Part shown: piece by piece, positions 18,866 to 27,598 of the stretch
Numbering within the stretch: the stretch's first letter is position 1
Layout: the number at the start of each line of letters is the position of its first letter
Assembly: GCF_002797935.1 (NCBI RefSeq)
Contig: NZ_PGER01000001.1
Location: 1,488,001-1,552,000 of the forward strand
Length of the DNA: 64,000 bases
Direction: 5' to 3'
DNA from: Flavobacterium sp. 1
Lineage (GTDB): Bacteria; Bacteroidota; Bacteroidia; Flavobacteriales; Flavobacteriaceae
Notes under the pieces: generated by a model
Database searches by the model: none
Told to the model about the DNA's origin: nothing
What the model saw: the letters and a program-made list of their open reading frames with translations, nothing else
Made by a program: the position numbers and the translations under genes

Positions 18866-21703
18866 ATGGAGTACAAAAGGAAATGGCCTAATTATGTTCG
18901 ATGGTTTTCGGCAAAACCTAAAACTACAGGATTTTTAATCTTTCTAATCCTTAGTTTTTGCGTTGGCCTTTCAATCTTTCAGCGTTATCAGGTTATCAAA
19001 ATAAACGAGCGCCGAGAAATGGGCGTAATTCTTGAGAATTTGCATCAAAATATTGAGCAGTGCCTAAAAAACTGTTACACAACTACCCTTACACTAGCAT
19101 TAACTATCAATGACAATGGGACTCCTGATAATTTTGACTCCATAAGCTCAAAACTTTTGGTTTCTAATAATTACATTAGCGCAATCCAGCTGGTGCCAAA
19201 TGGAGTTATAAAGTATATTTATCCTTTAGAAGAAAATAAATCAGCTTTAAATCTTAACATTTTTAAAACTCCAAGCGTTAGAAAAGAGGCATTAAAATCT
19301 TTAGAGAATAAAAAAATGTATTTTGCCGGCCCTTTGGTTTTGAAGCAGGGTGGCATTGGTATTGTTGGCAGATTGCCAGTTTATAAAAAAAATAAATTTT
19401 GGGGATTTTCAGCAGTCGTAATTAAATTTAAAGATTTATTAAAAGTTTCAGGAATCAATTCAATTGATACTAATAAATATTACTTTCAGTTTTCAAAAAT
19501 AAATCCTAACACCCAAAAAGAAGAATTTTTTCTTCCTAAGAAGAAAGACATTAATAAAGGAGAACAGATTTCAACAAAGATTCTGGATGGAAACTGGAAA
19601 TTATATCTGATTGCAAAAAAACAGAATCATCATTACTCTGTTCTTTATCTGCCCTCAATTTTAGGTTTTATTCTGGCAGTACTGCTAGGTTCTTTTATCA
19701 CTGTCTTATTATACAAACCCAGACAATTACAGCAATTAGTCAATATTCAGGCCTCAAAACTGCAGAATAGCGAAACTAAATTTAGAACTATTTTTGATCA
19801 GGCTCCATTAGGAATAGCTCTTGTAGATGATGAAACAGGAAATTTTTTGGAAATCAACAGAAAATTTTGTGAATTAATGGGGTATTCTGAACAAGAAATG
19901 AAAACTAAAAATTATCAGTCTATCACACATCCTAAAGATTCACTAAAAACAGAATTAAATGTAAATGAACTTAAAGAGGAAAAAATTAATAATTATACTG
20001 CAAAAAAAAGATATATAACTAAGTCCAATGTAACTATCTGGGTGAATTTAATTGTTTCGTCTCTTTCCAGAACAACTAATAACCGAAAAACAAACATTGC
20101 AATTGTAGAAGATATCACCTTGAAAAAACAAATTTTGGAGGATCTTAAAAAAAGCGAAAAACAATTTAAAAACCTCTTTAATAATTCCCCCATTCCTATG
20201 TGGGAAGTTGATTTATCCTTAATTAAAAATTATCTCACGGATCTAAATCTGGTTGGTAAAAAAGCGGCTAATGTTGAAAAATATTTTAATGAGAATCCAG
20301 ACGTGGTACTAAAATGTTTTAATTTAGTCAAGATTATAGCAGTAAATTATAAATGCCTGCAGCTTCTTCATATAAACACAGTACAGGAATTAAATTTAGG
20401 TCAAGTACTTGATACAGAAACTATAAATGATTTCATGAAACAGCTAATTGCAGTTACACAAAATAACAACCAATTAGCTTACGATACCAAAATTAAGAAC
20501 AGTTTAGGAGAATCAATCGATATTCATTTTAGATGGAATGCAATAAGGGAGTATGAAAAAACAATGGAACGCATGATTATTTCCACTGAAGATATTACTT
20601 TTCGAAAAAAAAATGAAAAAGTAATTCTTAACTCCCAGAAAAAAATTGAGGCTCTTATTAATACCATAGACGGAATTGTTTGGGAATGCGATATAAAAAC
20701 CTTTAGATTTACTTTTGTAAGTAAAAAAGTTGAACAAATTTTAGGTTTTACCTCAGAGGAATGGCTAAGCGATCCAGACTTTTGGAAAGATCATATTTAT
20801 CCCGATGACAGAAACTGGGCGCTGGAATATTGTACTAAAAAAACAAATGAGCTTTTAAATCACGATTTTGAGTACAGAATGATCTGCAAGAACGGAACAC
20901 TTATATGGCTTCGTGATATGGTTAATATTGTTTTTGAAAACGGAAAACCAACGAGCCTGCATGGAATCATGATTGATATAACAAAATCCAAAAACATAGA
21001 AGATGATTTGAATAACTCATTCAATTTGGTATCGAGGCAAAATGAAAGGCTATTAAATTTTTCCTATATAATCTCACATAATTTAAGATCTCACACCAGT
21101 AATATAGCTTCAATCGTTACTTTGCTTCAAGCATCTGAAACACAAGAGGAAAAAGAGCAAATGATGCAATTATTGATTTCTGTTTCCGGCTTACTAAACG
21201 AAACAATGCTGCACTTAAATGAAGTAATTAATATACGTACCAATGTAAGCTTAGTAACCCTGTCATTGAACCTAAAAGAGTACATTGAGAATGTGATGAA
21301 AGTATTCTCCCAGCAAATCATTTCAAAAGAAGTAACAATCTTCAATCAAATTCATGATGACTTGATAATCAATTATAATCCGGCCTATTTGGAAAGTATA
21401 CTTTATAATATGATTTCAAATGCAATCCGTTATGGTCATCCAGAACGAAAAATTATTATATTTTTAAAGTGGATAACAGAAAACGATAAAAATTACCTAG
21501 AAATATCGGATAACGGTATTGGAATTGATTTGGTGAAAAACAGCAATAAAGTTTTTGGTATGTATAAAACTTTCAGTAACGACCCAACTTCAAAAGGAGT
21601 TGGATTATTCATAACAAAAAATCAAATAGAAGCAATGGGTGGCTCTATAACTGTAGAAAGTAACCCCAATGCAGGAACAACATTTAAAATTGAAATCTTA
21701 TGA
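18866..21703 (+). CDS. CHASE-PAS sensor histidine kinase
   Basis: This 945-residue membrane sensor starts with a membrane helix (GFLIFLILSFCVGLSIF, about 22-38). An extracytoplasmic CHASE-type domain follows (about 45-255, with MYFAGPLVLKQGGIGIVGRLPVY), and a second membrane helix (YLPSILGFILAVLLGSFITVLLY). Three PAS-like modules lie at about 300-420, 430-560 and 590-715. The kinase core has phosphoacceptor His in SYIISHNLRSHTSN, N-box SILYNMISNAIRYG, G1 LEISDNGIGID and G2 KGVGLFITKNQIEAMGG. It overlaps the response regulator gene by four bases, so the two are a coupled two-component pair. The ligand is unknown; CHASE domains often bind small signals. Confidence 0.9.
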   Translation: MEYKRKWPNYVRWFSAKPKTTGFLIFLILSFCVGLSIFQRYQVIKINERREMGVILENLHQNIEQCLKNCYTTTLTLALTINDNGTPDNFDSISSKLLVSNNYISAIQLVPNGVIKYIYPLEENKSALNLNIFKTPSVRKEALKSLENKKMYFAGPLVLKQGGIGIVGRLPVYKKNKFWGFSAVVIKFKDLLKVSGINSIDTNKYYFQFSKINPNTQKEEFFLPKKKDINKGEQISTKILDGNWKLYLIAKKQNHHYSVLYLPSILGFILAVLLGSFITVLLYKPRQLQQLVNIQASKLQNSETKFRTIFDQAPLGIALVDDETGNFLEINRKFCELMGYSEQEMKTKNYQSITHPKDSLKTELNVNELKEEKINNYTAKKRYITKSNVTIWVNLIVSSLSRTTNNRKTNIAIVEDITLKKQILEDLKKSEKQFKNLFNNSPIPMWEVDLSLIKNYLTDLNLVGKKAANVEKYFNENPDVVLKCFNLVKIIAVNYKCLQLLHINTVQELNLGQVLDTETINDFMKQLIAVTQNNNQLAYDTKIKNSLGESIDIHFRWNAIREYEKTMERMIISTEDITFRKKNEKVILNSQKKIEALINTIDGIVWECDIKTFRFTFVSKKVEQILGFTSEEWLSDPDFWKDHIYPDDRNWALEYCTKKTNELLNHDFEYRMICKNGTLIWLRDMVNIVFENGKPTSLHGIMIDITKSKNIEDDLNNSFNLVSRQNERLLNFSYIISHNLRSHTSNIASIVTLLQASETQEEKEQMMQLLISVSGLLNETMLHLNEVINIRTNVSLVTLSLNLKEYIENVMKVFSQQIISKEVTIFNQIHDDLIINYNPAYLESILYNMISNAIRYGHPERKIIIFLKWITENDKNYLEISDNGIGIDLVKNSNKVFGMYKTFSNDPTSKGVGLFITKNQIEAMGGSITVESNPNAGTTFKIEIL

Positions 21704-22095
21704 GCCTAAAAACAATATGGGTAATAGATGATGACCCGATTTATCAAATCATCGTTAATAAAATAATCCAAAAATCCGAGTTATTTTCAAGTGTTTCCAG
21801 TTTTACAAATGGAAAGGATGCCATAGATACATTAAAAAAAACATTAAAAACTAATGAAATGCCTCCCAATATAATCCTCTTGGATATTAATATGCCCATT
21901 ATGGACGGTTGGGAATTTATGGAAGAAATGGTACTGCTAAAATCTCAAATCAATGACTCTATACAAATATATATTGTAAGTTCGTCTATTGCATTAGAAG
22001 ACAAAAGCAAAGCAAAAAACTATTCCGAAATTATTGCTTATTTATCAAAACCAGTCAATGCCAATGACTTGATATTAATAGCTGCAAATTATTAA
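21700..22095 (+). CDS. Single-domain response regulator
   Basis: The 131-residue protein is a stand-alone receiver domain. Visible are the acidic pair in IWVIDDDPIYQII, phosphoacceptor Asp in ILLDINMPIMDGWEF, the conserved Ser/Thr segment IYIVSSSIA and Lys in AYLSKPV. No output domain follows, so it probably acts by protein contact or as part of a relay. It overlaps the upstream kinase by four bases and is its likely partner. Confidence 0.92.
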   Translation: MSLKTIWVIDDDPIYQIIVNKIIQKSELFSSVSSFTNGKDAIDTLKKTLKTNEMPPNIILLDINMPIMDGWEFMEEMVLLKSQINDSIQIYIVSSSIALEDKSKAKNYSEIIAYLSKPVNANDLILIAANY

Positions 22096-22637
22096 ATGAT
22101 ATGTCTTTTTATTTCCTCCAATGTTTTATTGGTAAAAATTAGCTCTTCTATAATTTCTTTGCGCAGTTCATCAATATCTTCATAATCAAAATACTTAGCC
22201 CACGAAATCAATTCAAATAAATTTCGAATCTGCTTGATTCTTTTTGCGGTAGCAAAACTCGTTCTCAATATAGCTTTCGAATCGTAATTTGGATTGTTTC
22301 GGTGCTGGTAATTCACTGTTTTTTTTTCGTAATTGGCTTCCAGGTAATACAATTCCTCTTCAGCATTATCTGGATAAAACTCATTCCATGAAGCAAAACC
22401 TATTTTAAATTTAGACACAGTCTCTGGTTCCATCGGCTCCAGCCGCCATTTGCTGTTGGCCAACCTCCCCCAATGATTGGACAAACGGTACATTCCCTCT
22501 TTGGTATAAAAATACTTGCTGCCGGACTGGCTGTCATACTGCACAGGCATTCCTTCAATTCGGCTAGGTAAAACCTCCTGAAAAACACAAAATGTATTTT
22601 TAAATGATCTTGGACTCGGGCGAAATATTTTTTCCAT
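22092..22637 (-). CDS. Conserved hypothetical protein, 181 aa
   Basis: The protein begins MEKIFRPSPRSFKNTFCVFQ and is rich in aromatic and charged residues (SNHWGRLANSKWRLEP, WNEFYPDNAEEELYYLEANY). The C-terminal half is helical (FATAKRIKQIRNLFELISWA, EEIKRH). There is no signal peptide or membrane segment. The N-terminal half suggests a short beta-rich ligand-binding fold, but I recognise no family. Its stop overlaps the end of the convergent response regulator by four bases. Confidence 0.7.
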   Translation of the reverse strand: MEKIFRPSPRSFKNTFCVFQEVLPSRIEGMPVQYDSQSGSKYFYTKEGMYRLSNHWGRLANSKWRLEPMEPETVSKFKIGFASWNEFYPDNAEEELYYLEANYEKKTVNYQHRNNPNYDSKAILRTSFATAKRIKQIRNLFELISWAKYFDYEDIDELRKEIIEELIFTNKTLEEIKRHII

Positions 22638-22700
22638 AAAAACAAAAGTAATAACAAACTATAATATCTGCCAAATCTATTCCCTATTACAAATCATTAT

Positions 22701-22860
22701 GGGGTGTCCCCGTTGAGAAAAGCGGCTAACATATAGTACCGCTTACAAAGCCGTTTTCCTCAACGGGGTCAGGCTGTCCGCACTACTTCGGTAGCTTGCT
22801 CCAAACGAAGTTTACTGAACTCCTATGAAAATAAATATATGGTGAAGTAATCCCTCACCC
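22701..22860. repeat. Palindromic intergenic repeat element
   Basis: CCCCGTTGAG (22708-22717) and its complement CTCAACGGGG (22759-22768) enclose further pairing (AAAA.CGGCT with AGCCG.TTTT) and a small AGCGG...CCGCT hairpin. Downstream sequence CAGGCTGTCCGCACTACTTC is of a kind I associate with interspersed Flavobacterial repeats. It lies in an otherwise empty 350-bp gap. Confidence 0.5.
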
Positions 22861-22952
22861 ATCCGCAATCCTATTTTTCGGTTAACAGCAATTATACCTT
22901 TCCCGAAAAGACTTTCAACACCAAATCTCACGTCAATTCCCAATTAATTAGC

Positions 22953-22960
22953 TAACTTTG
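22953..22960 (+). promoter_or_regulatory. -7 promoter box for the 81-aa gene
   Basis: TAACTTTG fits TAnnTTTG and ends 29 bases before the ATG at 22990. No good -33 TTG is visible at the usual spacing. Confidence 0.4.
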
Positions 22961-22989
22961 CCACAGAATTATTTTAAATTAAACAGATT

Positions 22990-23235
22990 ATGACCAAAAC
23001 AGGAGAACAAAAAATGTTGCAAAAAGGCGTTTTTACAGGAATAATGGAGCAAGATGAAAACAAAAATTTTTTTTGTGGGGAATATCTTTTAGATTATAAA
23101 ATGGCTCAAAAACACAGCCTCGGCGATTGGATTACCATAAAAAGCGTTATTGAAAACCCAAGCGATATCAGTTATAATAAATATCCAAAAAAATCTAAAA
23201 ACTTTGATAAGGCAAACAATAAGCCTCAACAATAG
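22990..23235 (+). CDS. Hypothetical protein, 81 aa
   Basis: A small soluble protein starting MTKTGEQKMLQKGVFTGIME, with a lysine/asparagine-rich C-terminus (KSKNFDKANNKPQQ). A promoter-like box lies 29 bases upstream and a hairpin terminator follows from 23263, so it looks like an independent unit. No domain is recognised; the 'GEYLLDYKMAQKHSLGDWITI' region could be a short beta-strand unit. Confidence 0.6.
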   Translation: MTKTGEQKMLQKGVFTGIMEQDENKNFFCGEYLLDYKMAQKHSLGDWITIKSVIENPSDISYNKYPKKSKNFDKANNKPQQ

Positions 23236-23262
23236 ACTCTTATACACATAATAAACATTTTT

Positions 23263-23300
23263 AAAAATCAAAAAAGTACTTTTTTTGATTTTTTTTTTTG
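23263..23300. terminator. Near-perfect palindromic terminator
   Basis: AAATCAAAAAA-GTAC-TTTTTT-GATTT with a single-base bulge, then a T-run. It follows the 81-aa gene by 28 bases. Because it is nearly symmetric it could act in both directions. Confidence 0.6.
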
Positions 23301-23327
23301 TCTAAATGGAAAAGTTAAAAAAAAGTG

Positions 23328-23335
23328 TACCTTTG
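23328..23335 (+). promoter_or_regulatory. -7 promoter box of the J/KTSC gene
   Basis: TACCTTTG matches TAnnTTTG and lies 68 bases upstream of the ATG at 23404. No TTG is found at the usual distance. Confidence 0.45.
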
Positions 23336-23403
23336 CAAAAAATTGTCAATTTTCAACCGCTTTAATTTGGTTTAATAGTAAAAGACAAGTAGTTACCTTA
23401 TTT

Positions 23404-23844
23404 ATGAAAAAAATAGTTGAATACCGCAAACTACTAAATGTAGAAAAAACAGTAGAGCTTAAAGAATTGAAAACCATCTATCGCAATGCGATGAAAGACG
23501 CGCATCCTGATAAATTTCAAGGTGATGATGCTGGTTTAAAAGAAGCCGAAGAAAATAGCAAGAAAATAATTGAAGCTTATCACTTCTTGGTAAGCATCAA
23601 TGCAGAGACAATTAAACAGCTTTTACCTGAATATACGGAGACAATCTCTACAGTAGCCATTACAGACTATAAATTTGTTGAAGGAAGATTGATTATCAAT
23701 TTCTCTAACGGAAGCGTTTACGAATACATTAGTGTCCCTAAAGCTATTTATATAAAAATGGTTAACGCAGATTCACCGGGACGTTACGCAAAAAGACACA
23801 TTCTTAATGCATATCCTTGGAGAAAAACAACGAACCAAGAATAA
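23404..23844 (+). CDS. J-domain and KTSC-domain protein
   Basis: The 146-residue protein joins a J domain (residues about 4-65, with the HPD triad in DAHPDKFQG) to a C-terminal KTSC domain (about 82-140). The KTSC domain contains ITDYKFVEGRLIINFSNGSV and YEYISVPKAIYIKMVNADS. The HPD motif is needed to stimulate DnaK-type ATPases, so it could target Hsp70 to an unknown client; KTSC has been proposed to bind nucleic acid or protein. A strong terminator follows at 23864, supporting a single-gene unit. Confidence 0.85.
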   Translation: MKKIVEYRKLLNVEKTVELKELKTIYRNAMKDAHPDKFQGDDAGLKEAEENSKKIIEAYHFLVSINAETIKQLLPEYTETISTVAITDYKFVEGRLIINFSNGSVYEYISVPKAIYIKMVNADSPGRYAKRHILNAYPWRKTTNQE

Positions 23845-23863
23845 GTTTTAAAATAAAATTTAA

Positions 23864-23891
23864 GAGCACTCCTAATAAGAGTGCTTTTTTT
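23864..23891 (+). terminator. Terminator of the J/KTSC gene
   Basis: GCACTC (23866-23871) pairs with GAGTGC (23879-23884) around a short loop and is followed by seven Ts. Confidence 0.75.
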
Positions 23892-23975
23892 ATGGCTTAA
23901 ATTGTAAAAAATTGATACTAAGGAAACAAAATCCAAAATCTGCTTTAATTAACATTTCTTTAACAAGTTTATTAA

Positions 23976-23983
23976 TATATTTG
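23976..23983 (+). promoter_or_regulatory. -7 promoter box of the 72-aa gene
   Basis: TATATTTG fits TAnnTTTG and ends 28 bases before the ATG at 24012. Confidence 0.45.
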
Positions 23984-24011
23984 TGTACCCAAATTATTAA
24001 AAAACTTACAA

Positions 24012-24230
24012 ATGAAAGACCAAACCACCTTGTATCAAAGGCAATATAACAATGCCTTAAGAACAATAGAAAGACTTAGAAACCGTCAAGCTGAAATTGA
24101 TTTCAAATTAAAATCAAATCCTATTTGTACCCACTTACACAAAGATTTAAGAATGGTAAATCTAGATATTACGATTACTCTCAATGAAATCGAGCATCTG
24201 GAATCACATCTTTTTGAATATAATTCCTAA
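24012..24230 (+). CDS. Small coiled-coil hypothetical protein, 72 aa
   Basis: The protein is helical (YQRQYNNALRTIERLRNRQA, NLDITITLNEIEHLESHL) with heptad-like hydrophobics, suggesting a short coiled coil. A -7 box lies 28 bases upstream. There is no signal peptide and no recognised family. About 230 bases of non-coding sequence follow. Confidence 0.6.
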   Translation: MKDQTTLYQRQYNNALRTIERLRNRQAEIDFKLKSNPICTHLHKDLRMVNLDITITLNEIEHLESHLFEYNS

Positions 24231-24402
24231 AAAATATTAACCATTAAAACAAAATTGCCAGTTATGAAAAAATACCTAAAGCTCTTTTAGCGGTAATTAT
24301 GGCTGATAACTATTGTAAAAAAATCATAAACTGCATCTTTAGAGGTTTTTAAACAGCCTAAAAGAGTGAAAAATTATAACATAAATTTAGGGACTAAAGT
24401 TA

Positions 24403-24431
24403 TTGTTAATTTATAAATTTAAATACTTTTG
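24403..24431 (+). promoter_or_regulatory. Promoter of the DUF4369 gene
   Basis: TTG (24403-24405) and TACTTTTG (24424-24431) are separated by 18 bases, matching the Bacteroidota consensus. The box ends 28 bases upstream of the ATG at 24460. Confidence 0.65.
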
Positions 24432-24459
24432 TAACCTTAAAAACAATTAACTAATAAAA

Positions 24460-25224
24460 ATGAAAAAAATTATTTTATTTCTTGCCGCTACAGCTTTACT
24501 TACTTCTTGTAGCAAAGACAAATACACAATTTCAGGAACTGCAGCTGGATTTGAAAATGGAAAAACAGTTATCCTAGAAACTCAAGATGAGAAAGGAATG
24601 GGATTAATTGCTGTAGATACAGTAAAAATAGAAAACGGAAAATTTGAAATCAAAGGAAAAGTAACTGAACCATCTTTTCATACATTACAAATTGAAGGAG
24701 CGCAAGGTAAAATTCCATTTATCTTAGAAAACGGTGATATTACAGTTCTAGTAAACAAAGATACTATTCAAAAATCTAAAATTTCTGGTACTTACAACAA
24801 TGACGAGTACGTGAAATTCAATGAAGAGATTACTAAAATCCAAAAACCTTTAATGGACTTTCAAACGGCTAATATGCAAAAAATGCAAATGGCTCAACAA
24901 ACTAAAGATACAGCAACTATCAATGGTTTAATGAAAGAATACACAAAAATTCAAACTGAAATTGGTGCTACTTCAAAATCTAAATATGTTGATTACGCAA
25001 ATGCACATCCAAAAGCTTTTATCAGCGTATTAATTATTGAGGGAATGAGCAATGACCCAACAGTAGATTCTAAAAAAATAGAAACTATGTACAACAGCCT
25101 TGATGAGTCTTTGAAAAACTCTAAACACGGTAAAGCTGTAAAAACAAAAATCGCAGCATTAAAGCTTCCTTCTGTTGGTGCTTCTGCAGCTTCTGGTGTT
25201 CCAGCGGCAGCTCCGGCTAAATGA
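24460..25224 (+). CDS. DUF4369 lipoprotein, N-terminal half of a split thiol protein
   Basis: The 254-residue product has a lipoprotein signal (LAATALLTSCSKD) and a DUF4369 domain (residues about 20-120; YTISGTAAGFENGKTVILET, FILENGDITVLVN). A helical linker and an Ala/Pro-rich end (AASGVPAAAPAK) follow, then a TGA. The next codons, in the same frame, encode DFSAPNAHGKTISLKESLGK and a thioredoxin domain. In related Bacteroidota proteins DUF4369 and an AhpC/TlpA-type thioredoxin form one polypeptide. The gene is therefore probably a single 389-codon ORF broken by a nonsense codon at 25222-25224. Confidence 0.85.
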   Translation: MKKIILFLAATALLTSCSKDKYTISGTAAGFENGKTVILETQDEKGMGLIAVDTVKIENGKFEIKGKVTEPSFHTLQIEGAQGKIPFILENGDITVLVNKDTIQKSKISGTYNNDEYVKFNEEITKIQKPLMDFQTANMQKMQMAQQTKDTATINGLMKEYTKIQTEIGATSKSKYVDYANAHPKAFISVLIIEGMSNDPTVDSKKIETMYNSLDESLKNSKHGKAVKTKIAALKLPSVGASAASGVPAAAPAK

Positions 25225-25629
25225 AGAACAGATTTTTCTGCTCCTAATGCGCATGGCAAAACAATCAGCCTTAAAGAAAGTTTAGGAAAAGTGACAATTG
25301 TTGATTTTTGGGCATCATGGTGTGGTCCATGCCGAAGAGAAAATCCAAATGTAGTTGCTATTTATAATGAACTGCATTCAAAAGGTCTTAATATAATTGG
25401 TGTTTCTTTAGATGAAGATCCAGTAAAATGGAAAGAAGCTATTGCAAAAGACAAATTAGTCTGGACACAGGTTTCGAATCTAAAAGGCTGGGAAGATCCA
25501 ATCGCAAAGCAATACAAAGTGGAATCAATTCCAGCAACTTTCATTCTTGATCAATCAGGAAATGTAGCTGCACAAGATTTAAGAGGCGATGAACTTAAAG
25601 CAAAAATCATAGAGTTACTGGGGAAATAA
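25225..25629 (+). pseudogene. Thioredoxin (TlpA-like) half behind an in-frame TGA
   Basis: The frame of the DUF4369 gene continues without further stops for 134 codons. It carries the thioredoxin active site WASWCGPCRREN (CGPC), a VSLDEDPVKWKEAIAKD segment, and the cis-proline region VESIPATFILDQSGNV. Standing alone it would lack a signal peptide. A GTG at 25291 could start a 112-residue fragment missing the first strand. It may be silent, read through at low level, or reflect a recent mutation or sequencing error. Confidence 0.8.
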
Positions 25630-25650
25630 CCCTTTTTAGTATTCAAAAAT

Positions 25651-25680
25651 AAAAAATCTCCCTAGTGGAGATTTTTTATT
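25651..25680 (+). terminator. Terminator of the DUF4369-thioredoxin gene
   Basis: AAAAAATCTCC pairs with GGAGATTTTTT around CTAGT. It lies about 22 bases after the TAA. Confidence 0.8.
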
Positions 25681-25733
25681 TTATTCAATACCAATACATT
25701 AAAAATAATACTAAAATAAAGTGCAAAAAAAGT

Positions 25734-25763
25734 TTGTAAAACTAAAAACTGTCTCTATATTTG
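25734..25763 (+). promoter_or_regulatory. Promoter of tRNA-Tyr
   Basis: TTG (25734-25736) and TATATTTG (25756-25763) are 19 bases apart and lie just ahead of the tRNA at 25802. Confidence 0.65.
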
Positions 25764-25801
25764 CACCTGGATAACGCAATAAGCGTTACCAAATAAGGCC
25801 T

Positions 25802-25885
25802 GGGGAGATACTCAAGCGGCCAACGAGGGCAGACTGTAAATCTGCTGTGTGAACTTCGCAGGTTCGAATCCTGCTCTCCCCACCA
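25802..25885 (+). tRNA. tRNA-Tyr (GTA)
   Basis: The acceptor stem GGGGAGA pairs with TCTCCCC, the anticodon arm is GCAGACTGTAAATCTGC with anticodon GTA, and the T arm GCAGGTTCGAATCCTGC is canonical. A long variable arm (class II) fits bacterial tRNA-Tyr. The CCA end is encoded (25883-25885). A mobile element and an integrase remnant follow directly. Confidence 0.93.
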
Positions 25886-25950
25886 AAAGGGTAAAAGAAG
25901 TAAAAAGGCAGCTTTTTCAATCTTTTCAAAAACCCATAAAAAACGTGGTA

Positions 25951-25984
25951 AAACCTGCAAATCCAAGGATTCGTAGGTTTTTTG
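25951..25984 (+). terminator. Probable terminator downstream of tRNA-Tyr
   Basis: AAACCTGCAAATCC pairs with GGATTCGTAGGTTT around AA (two mismatches), followed by T-rich sequence. Confidence 0.6.
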
Positions 25985-26040
25985 CTTTTAAGGCGGTTTT
26001 CAATCTTTATAAAAACGGGATCAGTAGCAAAAGTTGGGGA

Positions 26041-26976
26041 TTATGCAAAAAGATTGGATAATCTGAATAAGAAGAAATCTATATTTCTCACTCCTCTAAA
26101 CTGACTTCTAAAAGCTTTTATTTTTGCATTGAAAGATTCGGCAGAAGCATTTGTGCTTCTATTGTCAAAATAGTTTAAAATTGACTGGTAGTTAAAAGTT
26201 ATAGTATTGAGCAGAATATTAAAGTTTTTAAAGCCTGATTCCTCTACATTTCTATACCAATGCGCCAGTTTGGTCATGGCAATGTGTTTGTCATTGTTGT
26301 TATTGTAAATCCCTCGAAGTTGTTGATTTAGATTATATGCTGTCTTTATATCGGGGTATAATTCAAATAACATTTGAGCCCTTTCTTTTTGATTTTCAGT
26401 CCATTTTTCGCGAGATTTATAGAGTAGATACCTGCTTCTGGCCAAAAGTTGTTTTAGAGAATCTCCATTAGGCAAGAGCTCTGGGATATATGTTTTATTC
26501 TCTCTTTTTGCCTGCAATATCAATTGATTCTCAAAATCCATAGCTTCCCATCGATGCTTGATTCTAATCTCTTGTAAAGCTTCCAATGCTAATTTTTGAA
26601 CATGAAACCTATCGGTCACTTGTATTGCTTTTGGAAAGCATCTCTTAGAGATTAGTTTCATGGAATTAGCCATGTCAAGTGTTATCTCTTTGACACAGCT
26701 CCTCTTCTTATAATCAATCTTACTGATGTGTTCTATAACCTGATCAGCCTTGGTTCCAGCAACAATAGCAACTAATGAACCTTTTTTGCCTTTGAATTTC
26801 TTGTTGGTTACAATAGTATAAAGTTCACCCTGAGATAAAGCTACTTCGTCAATTGATAAATGAGTACCTATATTTTCAGGATAAACAATCCATTGATGTG
26901 CATGTTCTCGTGGATCCCAAGTATTAAAGGAACTCAAGTGCTTTTTGTATTGTCTTTGGAGCTTCTTTCCGTTCAC
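26041..26976 (-). CDS. ISAon1-like DDE transposase
   Basis: The 311-residue protein (GTG start as drawn) has the DDE_Tnp_ISL3-type core. The first Asp region is GTHLSIDEVALSQGELYTIV, the second is AIQVTDRFHVQKLALEALQE, and the Glu region is RSTNASAESFNAKIKAFRSQ. The open frame extends upstream of the GTG for about 16 more codons (DNSATDCHTIGGFFGV), overlapping the end of the upstream ORF. The two proteins may therefore be linked by frameshifting or by translation reinitiation. It catalyses movement of the surrounding element. Confidence 0.88.
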   Translation of the reverse strand: MNGKKLQRQYKKHLSSFNTWDPREHAHQWIVYPENIGTHLSIDEVALSQGELYTIVTNKKFKGKKGSLVAIVAGTKADQVIEHISKIDYKKRSCVKEITLDMANSMKLISKRCFPKAIQVTDRFHVQKLALEALQEIRIKHRWEAMDFENQLILQAKRENKTYIPELLPNGDSLKQLLARSRYLLYKSREKWTENQKERAQMLFELYPDIKTAYNLNQQLRGIYNNNNDKHIAMTKLAHWYRNVEESGFKNFNILLNTITFNYQSILNYFDNRSTNASAESFNAKIKAFRSQFRGVRNIDFFLFRLSNLFA

Positions 26977-27016
26977 TCCGAAAAAACCTCCAATGGTATG
27001 ACAATCGGTAGCGCTG

Positions 27017-27364
27017 TTATCTATTAATTTCTTTTAAAAAAGCCGCAAACTCTTGAGTCATGCGGGTTCCTTTGGCAACTAAATTCCAATCTCTTTTAAT
27101 AATTTCTCCTGTGGTTTTATTAGTCCAGCGACGTCTTTTGATATGCAAATACACAAACTTACCTCTTAGAGGAAAATCCTGAATAGTGATCTCATCCAAA
27201 AAGCCCTTTGATACCAGTTCAAATGTATTAAACTCTTGTGGAGGCTTAATTTTTTCCTCAAAATACAAGTGTAATATTTCTTCTGTATTAGTAGTAGAAA
27301 CCACTTCAAAGTGGTCTACTAAAAAATCAGGCAGCATCAATTTTAAAAGGTCAATAGGAGTCAT
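27017..27364 (-). CDS. ISAon1-like transposase N-terminal-region protein
   Basis: The 115-residue protein (MTPIDLLKLMLPDFLVDHFE at the start) corresponds to the accessory ORF that precedes the transposase in ISAon1-type elements. Its basic segment (LHIKRRRWTNKTTGEIIKRD) suits DNA binding. It ends in AAFLKEINR-TAA, and the sequence TTTTTTAAAAG near the stop contains a potential slippery site. The transposase frame is reached from +1, not -1 (see rejected notes). Confidence 0.8.
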   Translation of the reverse strand: MTPIDLLKLMLPDFLVDHFEVVSTTNTEEILHLYFEEKIKPPQEFNTFELVSKGFLDEITIQDFPLRGKFVYLHIKRRRWTNKTTGEIIKRDWNLVAKGTRMTQEFAAFLKEINR

Positions 27365-27598
27365 CTCAAATTATAAGATTACAAAGCTCTTATTTTATTG
27401 TAACATTTCCTCCCAAGGTTTTGTTCTTGATCCTAAAAACGCCCAAAATTTCTATGGCAGAATCGTGGCACTTTTGTCTGGCAAGAAAAACTGCCACAGA
27501 ATTTGAACTAAACCCTTATAAATACAGGGGTTAAGGAGGTTAACGACTTGTTTTTTTGATGCTATAATTCTACATTTATTAATCTAAAAAGTTGAATT

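Larger units (their letters stand above)
26010..27441. mobile_element. ISL3/ISAon1-like insertion sequence with target duplication
   Basis: The element spans 26018-27433 (1,416 bp). It is flanked by the 8-bp direct repeat TAAAAACG (26010-26017 and 27434-27441), the target duplication expected of ISL3-type transposition. Imperfect terminal inverted repeats both begin GGATCA and share CAAAA and TTGGG blocks. It contains two minus-strand ORFs, an N-terminal-region protein and the DDE transposase. The element looks intact, and the exact target duplication suggests fairly recent insertion next to tRNA-Tyr. Confidence 0.88.

Noticed and set aside
26018..27364. Programmed -1 frameshift joining the two IS ORFs at TTTAAAA
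   Set aside because: The slippery heptamer is in frame, but shifting -1 reaches a TAA within three codons. The transposase frame is +1, so coupling or another mechanism is needed.
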